64,000 nt of DNA from Diphasiastrum complanatum (GCA_029204225.1 CM055097.1:15934711-15998710), one strand, 5' to 3'. Shown: positions 10,302-22,428, counted from the stretch's first letter. Notes: generated by a model not told the origin, from the letters alone. Made by a program: numbers and translations.

Positions 10302-12650
10302 CTAGTGATGAGTTTTTGACCCCCTCCCCCTGGCTCTCTTGAGTTTTTCCTTTTTTTTTGGTAGTGTTTGAGGAAATCTTGCCTCTTGGCTCCTCTTGCT
10401 CTCTGCTAGCCCATCAGTCGCCATCAGAGAGGATCCTCCTGTAGAGCAAATGTCAACATCAGACAATTTTGTGTGGGTTTGGTTCCCCTCTTCCCCCTGC
10501 AAATTTTTCTCTTTTGAATTTTCAGTCTCCTCGGAACAGTTCTGAGTTTTTTTATTCTCTTCAAATTTACGCAAAGGACAATTGTACGATCGGTTGCTAG
10601 GAGTTTTAAACACTTGTCCTGAGAATTGTTCCGTACTGCCATTCAAGCGTATAGCCTCCGTATGCCCGGGGTGAGTGTTTTTCTTAGGGCTATCAAAATT
10701 GACCATTTTTTGCTTTTTTTTTCAAATCTGACTTCGGGGGGGGGCATACGGATGATTGTATTATCCTCTTGAGGGGTCAAATTGGTCTCGGGTGATGGCT
10801 CATCTCTCCTGCAGTTTCCTGGTTCCAACTCCCTTAGAAATTCAAAGGCATTAGAGGTGGACAAGGGGGGGTCTTTTGGCTGCTGCCTTGGAGCTTTGTC
10901 CTCTTGTTGACCTGTCAGTCCCTCTTGAAGTTGGGCCTTTCCTTTCCTCATGTTTGTGGGGCTTGGTTCAACCACCAGGCCAGTCTCTGAGTCGTCTTCC
11001 TTCTTTTCCTTACCCTTCTGGGCCTCAACAAAGGTGGAGACCCTGTTGAGGTCCCTATGAGCCATGCCACCTCTCATGCTTCTTTGTCCTCTTCTCCCCC
11101 AGTATGTGGTGAATCCCTCATTGTCTTCATCCAGCCAACTCTTTGCCTCCCATTTGCTTGCGTGAAAATCTGCTTGAGGCTCTTTCTTGGGATTGTTTTT
11201 GGGCTTTGTGAGACAGTCTTTCACCAGGTGACCCCTCAATCTGCAATAAAAGCATGCATCTGGCAAGTTCTTTTACAAAACCTTTACCTGAGCATTGTAG
11301 GAAGGACCAACAACTCTAATAGTCTAGGGGGGATCTTTCTCCAAGTCCACCTCAACCAAAACTTGTCGAGACCACCTGGGATTATAGCCTTTCTCTTTCT
11401 TTTGAGCTATCATCTTTCCAATGGGATTCACCAGATAGTTGAGGTGATCCCTCAGATGACAAGGAGTATCCACCAACTCAATCCACACTGGGACTCTTGT
11501 GGGCTTCTTCTTCTTTGGATTGAAACTTGGATCATATTTTAACATAAAAAGTGGGGAGGCCCTGTACATCCAAGGGCCTTCTGCAAGAACTTTGTTCACA
11601 CGATCCTCATCTGCCAAAATGAAACAAAAATAGCTCTTTCGCAAAATTTGAATTTTAGTAAGCATAATGCCTCTTCGGGTCCATTGAGCAAGGACCCACT
11701 TCCTCAGCTCTTCCAAAGGTGGTCTAGGTCCCAGACATAGACCAAGCAGGGCTCTCTTCCGGTAGCTCTCCAAGGCTTGGGCCTCCACTTCAGCTAGTAA
11801 TGAGACTACAGGCTCCTATGGGGTAGAAAGATGTGGTGCTTCTTGAACTTGTACTTGTTCTTTCCATGGGGTAAACCCTGGTGGAAAGCTCCCATCACTA
11901 GCTACTTACTCCTTTCCTTTGCCCGTCTTCCTTTTGGTCACTCTTTTGGGAGAAGAGGACTCTTCCTGCCTTAAATCCATTTCTTCATCAGTCCAACTTA
12001 TCTTCCTGGGTGTTGCCTCTCCCTTATGGCTCTCTGAAAGGCTCTTCCACTCTGCTTCAACTTCCATCCCTTCTGAGCTCTCACCTATTTGTTCCAAGAA
12101 TGGAGAGGCCTCTCTTCTCTCAACTTGTGAATCATTCACCATGCCCTTGCTCTTCATCCATGAGGTGCTTGCTCTTATATTCCTTTATGTGTGAAAGAGA
12201 ATCCCTGTCATGTATACTGGCTGCCTCCTCCTGCTCCTTCGTAAGATTTTGGACCAGTTGAGAGAACACAACTTCATCTTCCTCAGCTAGCAACTTTGTT
12301 CCTGCTATCACTAAAGCTTGTTTGAAGCTTATTTGTCCACCTGTGGAAGCTTGCCTATGTACCCCCTTTGTGCAAGGGGTTCTTGTACCTTTTGCCTTGT
12401 CAATTGTGCCCTTGAAAGCTTGCTTTCTCTAGCTGAAAATCTCATTTTGCTACTGGTCAAACTGCGATTGACCAGCTAAGGTCTGGAACTCTTCAAACTC
12501 CCTCAAAAGAGCCCTATTTCTCCATGGTTGAGTTGCCTTTGTGCTCTAGGAGCCTTTTGTGCCCTTCTCTTGCTCATCCCTCTTCATTAGATCATCTCCT
12601 TCGTTCTTCTTCTACTCCATCTTTTTCGCTTGGAAACTATCCATCCGCAA
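10302..12650 (-). pseudogene. LINE ORF1: DUF4283-like domain and zinc knuckle
   Basis: The frame at 11788-11324 (LLGLCLGPRP, ILRKSYFCFILADEDRVNKVLAEGPW, RVPVWIELVDTP) matches the usual DUF4283 nucleic-acid-binding domain of plant LINE ORF1. At 11266 a CCHC knuckle follows: CFYCRLRGHLVKDC (CX2CX4HX4C, intact). Lysine- and serine-rich low-complexity sequence extends to 10302. The N-terminal part (12157-11906 and upstream) is acidic and broken by stops. The product would coat LINE RNA; no intact frame remains. Confidence 0.75.
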
Positions 12651-12962
12651 AAAAAAACAATCAATAACTTTCAAACCAAAAGTTATCTGAAGAATCTCTT
12701 CGGTCAGCTTGTAGAGGACACAATTTCACTCGTTTTATTTTTTAACATCAGCTCGATCTAACGGCAAGATCATCCGCAATATGCTCTAGAAGCCTATAGA
12801 AACCTAAAAAAATAGCATCTCCAAAGCTCTCCAATAGGATTTTCATATTTGATGATTGAAACTTTCAATATATATACTATTGCAATTGATCACAATATTG
12901 TTATTGGTTTTGTATGTCGGATTCCGAAATATGAGCAATGATTTCAAGATGTGCAATGTCTT
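12651..12962. other. No gene recognised
   Basis: Junction segment between the LINE 5' end and the gag piece of the next element; no coding or terminal-repeat structure could be supported. Confidence 0.4.
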
Positions 12963-13239
12963 AACTAGACATTAGGAACCGCATCGATTTCTTTGCTGGT
13001 GTCCGCTCGCCGTAAATTTCGCATGCTTGCTCGTAGATCTGGAGGAATCTGATAGGATCTGATGACCCATCGTATTTAGGTATTTCCATTCGTGGTGCCC
13101 TCTGGACTGCTTGTAATGGTGTGACAGATACAGGTTGGCCCATTGGATCCATTGGTGCTGGTTCTGGCTCTACCTCGACTTGCGCAGCTGCTACTCTGGG
13201 AAGGTTTGCTGCTTGCATTAGAGGAGTTTTGAGTTCCAA
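12963..13239 (-). pseudogene. Ty3/gypsy gag start (truncated)
   Basis: On the minus strand a 92-codon frame ends with the block APRMEIPKYDGSSDPIRFLQ and IYEQACEIYG, which matches the start of the gag capsid region in plant gypsy elements (usually P-x-F/Y-D-G...P-x-x-F/W-L). The frame stops shortly after and no zinc knuckle or pol follows; the element is cut before 12960. Its primer site and LTR lie to the right at 14929 and 14948. Confidence 0.65.
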
Positions 13240-13259
13240 AAAGGCCCTTTAAGAATTCG

Positions 13260-14928
13260 TGCAAGATGCCTTTTTTATTATTAAAATAATATAACACTAA
13301 TACTTCTGACTTGCCATAACTTTTTAATCGTAGCTCAAAAGTATGTCATGTAACATATCATTGGAAAGCCCTTGTTGAGCGCTTTCTAATGCACTAAACT
13401 TTGCTAAATTCAGACTTACCACTAGAAAGTTATGCCATTTTTAGTATGGAATCAAAATGTGGACTCAAAAAGTTACGTTACGTGGTTTTCAAATTTGAGT
13501 GTTTTGATTGGTCCATGTGTAAGAAAAATTTGAGAAAAATAATAAAAAGAATCTTTACAAAGGGTCTTTTTTGGATTAAGAACTCCTCTAATGATTTATT
13601 GCTCTTCTCGCGATTGATCATCCGGATCTCGGATTCATTCGATGATAGGGTCCAAGGATGTTAGATCTTGTTGGCACAATGGAATACAAACTGGACCCTA
13701 GGGGAATCAGATCAATTTGATAGGTCGATAATATGATTTTAGGCCTCTTACGATGGTTTTTCCTTGATAACTTTTTGATCCTTGCTCCGATTGGCCTGAT
13801 ATTTTCACAGTAGCTGGATCTGGTGTAGATCTATCTACTGTTTTAATCTGAGAAGGTTACTCATGCGAGGGTTGGCTTTTAAAAGGTTTCTTCACTGATT
13901 TTCAGTCCAAAAAACTTAATTTTTTAGAAACTACTGGGAAGTAACTCTCATAGGTTTTACAAGAGCTGTATCTGATATGGATCTAGCTCTGAAAATCTCT
14001 GCAAAGGTTAACTCTCATAGGCTATAAAAATTTCATTGTCTGTAAGGGTTCAAGAACACTTTTTTTATCTTATCTTCACCAATAGTTTATACTAACTCTC
14101 GCAGACTTCATCACTGATGTAAAATAACATTCTGAAGCCAATGGAGTGGTCTACAAGAGTTACTTCTGAAATGATTTTCTGGATCTTCTGATTTTGTTGA
14201 TTTTTCAACACTTAAATCCAATTCTCTGCTCATTGGGGTCAAACTAACTCTCACATGATCTTCTATGTCCTTGTCTCACTGAGATGGAACTCTAGAATTC
14301 TCTGCGAGGGTTCTTGGCCTCAGGAATTGAAAATTTTAATGTTTGCGAGGGTTTTGATGGGTTTTCTCATCTTTTTCTCACTGGGAACCTTCGCACTGGT
14401 ACTTAGACTGTGAACTAACTCTCACAAGCTTCTCTATGTCCTGATCTCATTGAGATGGAACTTCAGAGAGCTTTGGGAGAGTTCTTATGAAAATCTGAAT
14501 TTTTTTATATTTTACAAAGATTTTTTGAATTTTTTTTGTTTTTTTTTTTTTTTTTGCAACCCGCTTAGAACTAACTCTGGCAGGCTTCTATGCATGTCTA
14601 CGACAGTACCCTGGAGCTGTTGTCAGTCGTGCGAGGATTAACTCTCACTGGTTTTGGAGAAAACAAAATCTAATGGAAATTTTGGCTCTTTTTCCCTCCA
14701 AAATGCATATTGGTGTAGTTTTTGGATTTTTTCAAGTTTTGGTTTGGATGTCAAGCCCTTAGAAGCTGTTCAGGGCCTCCTCTACCTCTAACACCTCCTC
14801 CACTAGCTGTGAACAGTCCAAGCACACAAAAATACAAAAATCTAACTATCTCTACCCAAAAATCCACCTAAAACACTAAAAGACAGGAAACAACTAAAAA
14901 GGCAGCTATACTAGTTAGAGAGAACCTA
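13260..14928 (-). other. Leader of the second minus gypsy element, with 150-170-base repeats
   Basis: No coding potential. A(A)CTAACTCTC blocks occur at 14091, 14243, 14414 and 14570 (last base varied), spaced 152, 171 and 156 bases. Two neighbouring units also share TCTATGTCC and GAGATGGAACT. Related AACTCTCATAGG copies occur near 13936 and 14010. A T-run (about 14523-14555) interrupts the array. Confidence 0.65.
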
Positions 14929-14946
14929 TCCCCGGCAACAGCGCCA
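14929..14946 (-). promoter_or_regulatory. Primer-binding site (tRNA-Asp type)
   Basis: The minus strand reads TGGCGCTGTTGCCGGGGA, one base from TGGCGCCGTTGCCGGGGA, the tRNA-Asp-type primer site common in plant Athila/Tat gypsy lineages. It adjoins the LTR end at 14948. Confidence 0.8.
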
Positions 14947-14947
14947 C

Positions 14948-15753
14948 TGTAGGGATGTATATTTATTCAGTGGGCAGCCCTTGCGCCTTTCAAAGAGGGT
15001 TAGATCACTAAAATAGGCCCTAATTATGCAAAGATGCTACTTTTAGTTGGTTTTTTACTTTCTCCCTTAACTCTACTCCCTCTTAACACTACCCCCACTA
15101 ACTCTATTCCACTAAACTAGCATTCCACATGATTTTGGGTGAAAGGGAAGAGAAGAATAGAAGAGATGGAGAGGAGAAGAGGAGAGAGATAGCGTGGAGA
15201 GGGAGGTTAGCTCAAAAGCTCAAGATGGAGAAACCATAACTATTAAAACAATAAACAAGGAAATGGAAAGCAAGTAGCAAACACAACAATAGCATTAGCA
15301 TGAGTGCTTAGCAAATGAGGATGCTTTGGCTCTCCAAAATAGTAGAATCTCTTCCTTCTCATTAAGCATGAAAATAGAGTACATGAGGTGCCTTTTTATA
15401 AATGGGAAAGGCCCTTGCCCCAAAATACTATTCGCTAATATGTACATTAATCATATCCATTCATCTTGGACTCAACTTAATCCAAGGGTCCTAAAAAAGT
15501 ACATTGGATATCACAAGATTCATGTGAGTCCCAAATTGGACCCAACTCAAAAAAGTTTAACACTAAGTTCTAAACTTGACTTTGTGGCCTCTAGTTTTAA
15601 ATAAAATAATAAGGCCTAAGCCTATTATTCTATTTACAACTCAACTTGTGTGCTAATTGGGCCATGGGCTTATATACGCAGGATGTTATGCCCTTGCAAC
15701 ACCTTTTATTAGCCAATATTAATTATTACAATATGTTGGGAATACCCCCAACA
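14948..15753 (-). repeat. 5' LTR of the second minus gypsy element
   Basis: Plus-strand start TGTAGGGATG and end CCCCCAACA give TG...CA ends in element sense. Length is 806 bases. The right end abuts a protease-coding frame in the opposite orientation, so the element inserted into (or recombined with) another gypsy copy. The left part of the target is not identified. Confidence 0.65.
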
Positions 15754-16166
15754 ACCTCACCAATCTGCTCAGTGAAAGGGACAATATCAAAATTCCAGCT
15801 ACCCATCGCCAATCTCGCGAAGTCCTAGCTGTACTAGATGGTGGCTTAGGTGTCAACATCATTTCCACCTCCCTCATATTAGAATGGAATTTAAGAGACA
15901 AACTTATCAAACCCACTTGTCAGCTTAGGATGTCTAATCAAAGTGTGGTCCGGCCTACCGGTTTCCTCCCACAATTGCTAATCAGACTAGGAGGCCTGAA
16001 ATTTTCCATAGACCCAGTCGTACTCGCTATTCCTAGCAATGCCTATTCCTATGAGTTACTACTTGGTCACCCATGGCTTACCAATGCAAGAGTCGTTCAC
16101 GACTGGAGCAAAGGTCGAGTCACCTTTGGAAGTACAATGCCCTGTTTTTATTTTGATATGTATTAG
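15754..16166 (+). pseudogene. Gypsy aspartic protease domain piece
   Basis: From 15754 a plus-strand frame is open to a stop at 16164-16166. It contains VLAVLDGGLGVNIIS, then LRMSNQSVVRPTGFL and ELLLGHPWLTNARVVHDW. This order (Asp-Gly-Gly-x-Gly-Val-Asn-Ile, a flap region, then Leu-Leu-Gly-x-Pro-Trp-Leu) is the retropepsin-like domain found in a group of plant gypsy polyproteins in which the DSG/DTG triad is replaced by DGG. No gag precedes it and no RT follows, so it is an isolated piece cut on the left by the LTR at 15753. Confidence 0.75.
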
Positions 16167-17230
16167 TTGCTTTATTTCCTAAATTTTGTTCTTTAATTCT
16201 GTTTACTGCCTGCTTGCCATTTCAACAATTTTTTTGGGTGTGTTTTCTTGTTTCAAAACATCAAGTTATCATCAAATCAGGCATACAATCAGTCTTTTTC
16301 TATGCAATCGCAAGAATCATTCTTTTTCCAAAATTTTGTTTCACAACCACACCAGATAGAGTTCGCCCACCCCCTTTTTTCTTAGTATGCATGATTCATT
16401 TATTACCTCCACGAATTAGGTCTCAGAGACAAACTTTTCATAAATAGAAAGAATTAGTTTTTTGCATCAAATCCTCATTGATAGAATTCGTAGACAATTT
16501 GTCGAGCCTTAAAATCACCTCCACGGTTTCTCTGTCATATCTGCGAATTTTGATCAGACCCATTTTTGTACTATCAGTCATTTTCGCTCATTTGTGTACA
16601 AAAAATCACTTACAGAAATTCGCCGACCCTTAGAACAGTGCCTCAAAATTTGCACACCTCACTGAGAAATCGTGAGCACTGAGGACGATTACTGCATAAA
16701 GTTACGAAATTCCTATCCAAAAAAAACTATATATAGGCCTCACTCATTCTCTCCACGAGTTCATTCTAGATTTTTGCAAGAGACTTCTTGCTGAAAATTC
16801 TCAGAACCTCTCCAGAACTATCTAGAATTACTGTCATCATGACTTCCAAAGACTCATTGCTCTCACTACACCGCTGGAAGGTCCCCTGTTTGCGGGGGAA
16901 AAGACCCCTTTTTCAAGCTATTTTCGATGAAAAAATCGTCGCCGCGCGCTATTACGTTGACGCGGAATCGTTCAAAAACGACGCGTAAATGGCCCATAAT
17001 GGCCGGCTGCACTTTTATTGAAACTCTATCTATTTATTAATTTACGCTGGACTTAAATTTATTTAAGAGACCTATGCCCCTAGTTCCCGAGTTTGTCGGG
17101 GCTAGGAGGTGCCAGTTCATCTTGAAAACCAGTTAAATGGCAGTTTTGTTTACCGTGAGCCCATAGAAACTGAAACCGTAAATAGGGCCCAACTTGACTT
17201 TGAAATTGCAAGTTGAGACCAAGTTAGGTG
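16167..17230. other. Unidentified AT-rich stretch with promoter-like block
   Basis: No recognised gene. A TATA-like CTATATATAGG lies at 16728-16738, about 100 bases before an ATG at 16839 that opens a short frame (50 codons, starting MTSKDSLLSLHRWKV). This could be the promoter and R region of a lost LTR element or chance; nothing downstream identifies it. Confidence 0.25.
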
Positions 17231-19480
17231 TTAAGAACGAATTTGGGCCAGTGCCCTATTTTTAGAGGCAATTTTTTGAAAAGTCATAAGGAGGTGTCCC
17301 ATTTCTTGAAGGGGTGCACCTCCAACCCATTGAGCCCCTATGTATAGGGAGGGGTGTGGGACAGCATTTTCATTGTCATCTTCTTGGAGAAAGAGAGAAC
17401 TTGTGTGGAGAAGTTTGGAGAAAGGGAAGGAGTAGAAGTTGTTTTGCTTGGTGCCTCCCACTCTTCCACCTCCAATTTGTGCTCAATACCACAGAGACAA
17501 GGAGGAAGAAAGGAGAAGAGGCTGATCTGCCTGGTGCCTTCCACTCTAATTTCTTTGTTGGATCTTTGCTGCAAAGTGCTTATACTTCATTGCTATTGCT
17601 CTGTTTCTCAGCCTTTAGCATTGTGTTTATTTCTTGGATCATTGTTTATTGAATCAGATTTGATGCCATTTGTTGTGTTGCCTCTAACCCTATGGTTGCA
17701 GGCCTTGACATTCTGAGGATTGTACTTGTATATCTTTCCTATCTCTGACATTTGCTTGCAGGCCTGTGAAAAAGTTGGAAGCTTTGTTGTCTCATTGGCA
17801 AGGATTCAAGAGTAGAAGACTGATCTGTTGTCTCAAAGTGTTTAATTCACTTTCTTGTAGTTCTATATGTGATAGGCTGTATATCTAAAACTGTAGAATC
17901 TAAGAATTGGTCAAGATTACTCCCTGCTCAAAGAAAAACCATAGCTTAAGTGTCTTATTTGATGTTGAAACAATGTTTTTGTGCTGCTTGTGAATTGTTT
18001 GTGTGAGAACCATTTTTCAGAGATGCACTGATGGTTCCGGATGTCATTATTTTGTTTCAAATGCATGATTGTATATCTTTCTATTGCTTTAGTTCTGTGG
18101 CCAGAATGGCAACTGTTTGAATGCCATCGAGTCACAAGACATATTTCTTATCACTGAAGACTAACCTGATTGGTTCTTCTATTGGAGGAAAGAAGTGTGT
18201 GCATCATGTTTAAGAAGGATGATGGCAGAGGATAAGGGGTTCAATCTCTGCTGTCTGTGATGGTAGTTTGACCTGCCTGTGCACTAATCTCCTTCCTATA
18301 CCTGCTTGCCTGCGGTTCCTACCTGATCAGCGGCCTGTCCACGCTCAAAGCCTTCTCCATTTGCATCTCCCTGCTACCGCGACCCTGTAGCTGATGGATC
18401 TACCTGTGGCAGCCCTTCACGAGTTGCCTTCTGACCTACCCCTGCTGTGGCCCGCTCTGCCCTGCGACTTGTTGAGGGCCGTGCCCTTCTCAGCCTCGGG
18501 CTCGCTACCCGTGGATATCATGGGTTGTCTGTGGACCTAACTCCAGGTGCGTGTTTGATCAATAGTCTTATCCTCTCCTGCCTGTTTGCGGCCATCTCAT
18601 CTGTTCCCTGACTACGGGATCAATTTACAAGCAAACTCTACTTTGTTAGCAGCCCTCTCTAATCCTTGCCTACACCAACGCTAACTACCCATTGTTGATT
18701 AGAAAAGGAATTTATGGGCACTTAGATTATTGTAAGATGGGGCATTCCACACATCTAGTTTGCAACCTATTTATTGCTTACTTGAGATCTTCCAATCTCA
18801 TTTGTGGAGATCTTTAACCTTTAACCTCAGCCATTCGGTCACCCATCGTTCACGACCTAGTGATGTTGTACACACTTCTATCTTGCTTGTCTATCACTGC
18901 TCGGAGTGTGCCTTATCACATTTTGGCCCTACGGTGTTTGTGAGAGAGTGCCCAACTGCCCAATTGTGATCTGTGATCAATCTCAGATGTGAGGACTCTA
19001 CGTATCGCTAGAAATTAGGCCATCTATTAGGTTCTGACTATTACCGATTAAGAGACAACCAAATTATTGTTATCTACCAATTCTACGGTTGCTGCAAATA
19101 ACCTACACTGAGAATCGAATGTTGTTTGAAATCACAAGTCTTTGAAGGTCATTTTCTGCCTGTCCATCGTTGCTCGGATTGTAGCCTATGAAGATTTGGC
19201 CCTACGGTCCTCATTGAGAGTTCCGTAGGTTATTTGAAAATTGTCGGTAGACCGTTAGGAATTTGCCTTGCCGATTGCCATTAAAAGTGTCGGTGGTCAT
19301 GAACGGCCTTATTTTCGACTCCATACCCAATGGAGCTTCAGCTGTAATTGTGGTATAGACCGACTTCCGTTAGCATTTCCTTAGATTGGCAGTCAATTTG
19401 GGGGTCGTTTCTAATCCTTCATCCCCAAATCCTTTTCGGACAATTTATCATTGCTTTATATCAAGAATTATCTTGATGTG
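17231..19480. other. Unidentified region, partly GC-rich
   Basis: Short frames on both strands look like chance. The 18280-18620 part is C/T-rich with repeated CCTGCCTG-type words and no long frame. Position and composition suggest untranslated retroelement sequence, but no LTR pair, primer site or protein domain could be shown. Confidence 0.3.
18879..19223. repeat. Diverged direct repeat, about 272 bases apart
   Basis: CTTGTCTATCACTGCTCGGA...TTTGGCCCTACGGT (18886-18935) recurs as CCTGTCCATCGTTGCTCGGA...TTTGGCCCTACGGT (19159-19208), both followed by a G/T-rich block ending in GAGAG. The copies flank unidentified sequence. Confidence 0.55.
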
Positions 19481-19586
19481 CTGATACTGGCCAAAGATCT
19501 GTTAATAAACATTGGTTTTGATATCAGTCATTTCATTGATCAGCAGAGTGAGAGTCTAGTCCGAGTGGCCTATTCCACATACTCAG

Positions 19587-20570
19587 ATGAGTTCCATTCC
19601 TTCAAACTCACCTCCAAGGATGGCAGTTAAACATCATCGACATCTCCCCAAAATGCTTACAACGCATCGGATTTCTAAATCTGGGCAAGACGAACTAGCT
19701 CTGATTCCAAATATTTCACGAAGTTCCTGCAAGAAGATGGCAAAACCATTGCGTAGATACATCAAGCTGATCAAAGGTCCTATGCTTCGGGCAGCCGCAG
19801 AAATCCTCGTGCACATGGTAGAGGTCCACATCGCCAAGATGGATCGTATCCCTCCTAGCGATCTATTTTCATTGACTATGACCATAGAAGACCCCACCAA
19901 CAATTACAAGTGGGCAAAAAAAGTCGTTGACAAACTATGTGTAGTGCTGAAAGCTAGGAAATCCCCTACCAAGTGAGGCTATATATTGCACATGTTGGTC
20001 ACACAACATCTGGGACGGCAAACGGCCGGCGTATTGAAAGAGCTAGAGGAAGTCTATCCTAGCACAAAGAAGTGGGCCAACCCACAGGTATCAACAGAAC
20101 TTGTCTCACCGGCACCTCCCACAAAGAAGCAGAAGGGTAAGGCAGTCAACACCGATGACAATTTTTCCTGATATCTTATCCAGTGATACAGGGGCAGAGT
20201 ATGCTAAATCTAGAGGGAGCTTGAAATCCTCTCAAGTCCCAAAGGAGGTTCTAGCACAGCAGGAGGCTTCACTCCAACAAGCCCACCAAGCGGTAGCTGC
20301 AGCAGCTGGCTTTTTTTATGCTGGCGCTTTCGGTCCTTGTTCAGTAAGCGTGATTCCATTCACTCAGATCACTTCCACCATTCCGGTATCATTACCTACT
20401 AACACCACTCCTCTTCCACCACTACCCCCACCATTTACTACCACATCCACTCCCTCATTCACAATTTACATAGATTTTGACTCCATAATCCCCATAAAGC
20501 CCTCACCTATACATTCTTCCACTCTACTTGACTCTATGGTCAATGTAGATGATTTTGCATTGTAGTTATT
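19587..20570 (+). pseudogene. Unidentified retroelement-like ORF remnant
   Basis: A frame of 129 codons (19587-19976) runs on after a stop into a lysine-rich stretch (PPTKKQKGKAVNTDD) and then, after a frameshift, into an alanine- and proline/threonine-rich frame ending at 20565 (QQAHQAVAAAAGFF, then TTPLPPLPPPFTTT). No known domain was recognised. The order basic helix-rich block, basic linker, low-complexity tail is common in gag-like ORFs of plant gypsy elements, and a purine run at 21028-21036 lies downstream, but this is weak evidence. Confidence 0.3.
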
Positions 20571-21047
20571 AACACAAACCCCATCCACCACCATCACAAC
20601 TAATCCACAAAGCACCATGGCAGCCCAGATCATGACGTACAATATTTTGCAGACAATTGTGGCCTGGTAGCATGTTTGGCAGAACTCAAAGGATATTGGG
20701 ATAGGGGGCTCCCACCAATTGCCATAGATATCAACAAGCCCTTGTAGACTGAAGATGATCATATCAACGTTGTCGGCTTTATTACCAAGCATCGCTCACT
20801 TCGGCGCTTCATGTCAACATGATCGAACTCTAGAAAATCAATGGATTCCTGCAAGGCATGTTCCATTGTTACAAACAACTACCCTTCCTTAATAGATTAC
20901 GCTGGCAGATGATGGAGGGTATCGGCAACCAAATCTATCAAACCCGCCAACAATAGTCTCGCCTCCAGGAAGCTCAAAAGATCCAGGACGAAAAAACTTT
21001 GATTGGTGTGAGACCACCAATCCAATGAGGGGGATAATACTAGCAAC

Positions 21048-21785
21048 TGTGTAAACATAGTGAAAATATAAAAAAGAAATAAAACTCCGTGGCATTTGTT
21101 TTGTAAGCCCACGTATGAGTATTTGCCAATAAACTTCTACTATGGCATGTGATTTGTAAGACCATGGGTGGAAGCTTAAAATAATAAAATAACTTAAACT
21201 TAGGATTAGAACTTAGACTTAAGAGAATTAAGCTTAGAAATATTCTAAGTTGTCTTAAGTTATCTTAAGTCCCAAATTAGAAACTTTTTAAAGTTCCAAG
21301 TTCTAAGAAGTTTTAGAAGCCTTAGAATGGCTAGTTTTAAACTAATCTCATAAATTAGTGGATACTTATGGAAGGCCCTTCTTGCTATAAGAAGAGAGGC
21401 ATTTGATGCAGCTCTAGGGAAGGTGCTCGGGCCTCCTCTTGCCTCCTTTCATTGGTTTTTATTGTGGCATGTTTTTAATTGCTTTATGCTTAGTTTAGCC
21501 GCAATTTATTATTTCCATCTCCCTTTTGGGTGTTAAAATAGGATCTAGTTTTTGTTAATCTTGGCTAGTTGGGTAAGCCTTAGTCAAGTTAGTTTCTATT
21601 TCCGTTACGAGCACCAGTTGGGACAGCCTTGGCGCTTCCTTCCTTCTTGTTTATATTTTACAGTTGAAAGCTATTTGTAGGACTTAGAAGGTGGACGACC
21701 GGTCTACTACTATACTACACCCAAATCTCTTCTTAGACCTTGCCACCGCATAGAAGTAAAAATACTTCAAACAATCTTGTAACAT
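21048..21785 (+). repeat. Possible LTR before a decayed primer site
   Basis: The segment runs from TGTGTAAACA to CTTGTAACA. A purine run GAGGGGGAT (21027-21035) lies just upstream, and ATTTTGGTGAC (21797-21807) just downstream resembles the TTTGGCGAC primer sites of some plant gypsy elements. No second copy is in the window, so the call is tentative. If right, the solo LTR at 21827 inserted in this element's leader. Confidence 0.25.
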
Positions 21786-21821
21786 GCCCCCACTACAATT
21801 TTGGTGACAGTCCCTTGGCAC

Positions 21822-21826
21822 CTATG
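21822..21826 (+). other. Target duplication CTATG, left copy
   Basis: CTATG at 21822-21826 is repeated at 29058-29062 directly outside the other end of the solo LTR. Confidence 0.85.
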
Positions 21827-22030
21827 TGTAGCGCAGGCATCCCAAAGGAAACTGGGAACCACACTTAGCTTCTCAGCCTTCCACTCTTGCCATCCAAACC
21901 CACTGGACATACAAGCAGCCAACTCGCCAACAACGATCAGACTTAACCAGCTTGAAGTTCCGAAAACCAACATTGAGATCCAACATGGCGCCATGCCAGA
22001 TCGGGGGTCCCGATGTGGGTGACTTCCCTC

Positions 22031-22414
22031 CAAGCAAGCCGCCCGACATACATCAAACTTAACCAACTTGAAGCTTCGTTACAAACGAGTAACATCCATT
22101 CCAAGCAAGCGGTCTGACTTACATCAGACTTAACCAACTGAAAGCTTCGTCACGAGCGCTGGAAGCCAACCTGGCGCCACGCCAGACTGGACAGCCATAA
22201 ATAGGTAACTTCCACCCAAGCAAGCCATCCAACTCAGCTGACAGGTTAGAGCCCGTTCCCCAAGAGCTTAACCCATTCACGTTCATGCAAGGAACACTCA
22301 GAACCAAAGCCGCGACAGATATGGAAACAACCAGTTCCTGGACCAAATGGTCCCGACAGCATACCGCTGGCACCACGGACCGAATGGTCCTGACGGCATA
22401 CCGCTGGCATCCCG
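22031..22414. repeat. Short tandem repeats inside the solo LTR
   Basis: A 71-base unit (CAAGCAAGC...ACTTAACCAACT...GAAGCTTCGT) is repeated at 22031 and 22102, with a partial third start near 22219. A 37-base unit (GACCAAATGGTCC...GCATACCGCTGGCA) is repeated at 22341 and 22378. Confidence 0.85.
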
Positions 22415-22428
22415 GGATACGACCCTCA

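Larger units (their letters stand above)
8022..12650 (-). mobile_element. Plant L1-like LINE, 3' part missing
   Basis: Reading on the minus strand the order is ORF1 with a DUF4283-like domain and zinc knuckle, then ORF2 with an apurinic endonuclease and reverse transcriptase. Homology stops inside RT near 8022, so the thumb, any RNase H, the 3' UTR and the poly(A) tail are absent. Frameshifts and stops are scattered throughout. The 5' boundary near 12650 (a short A-run on the plus strand) is approximate. Confidence 0.8.

Noticed and set aside
11057-11542. 161-codon plus-strand frame
   Set aside because: Antisense to LINE ORF1 (DUF4283 and zinc-knuckle region); cysteine- and leucine-rich composition is typical of a shadow frame.
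17314-17716. Overlapping frames of 112 and 120 codons
   Set aside because: Three overlapping frames on both strands with no domain; they lie in C/T-rich sequence that looks like untranslated retroelement DNA.
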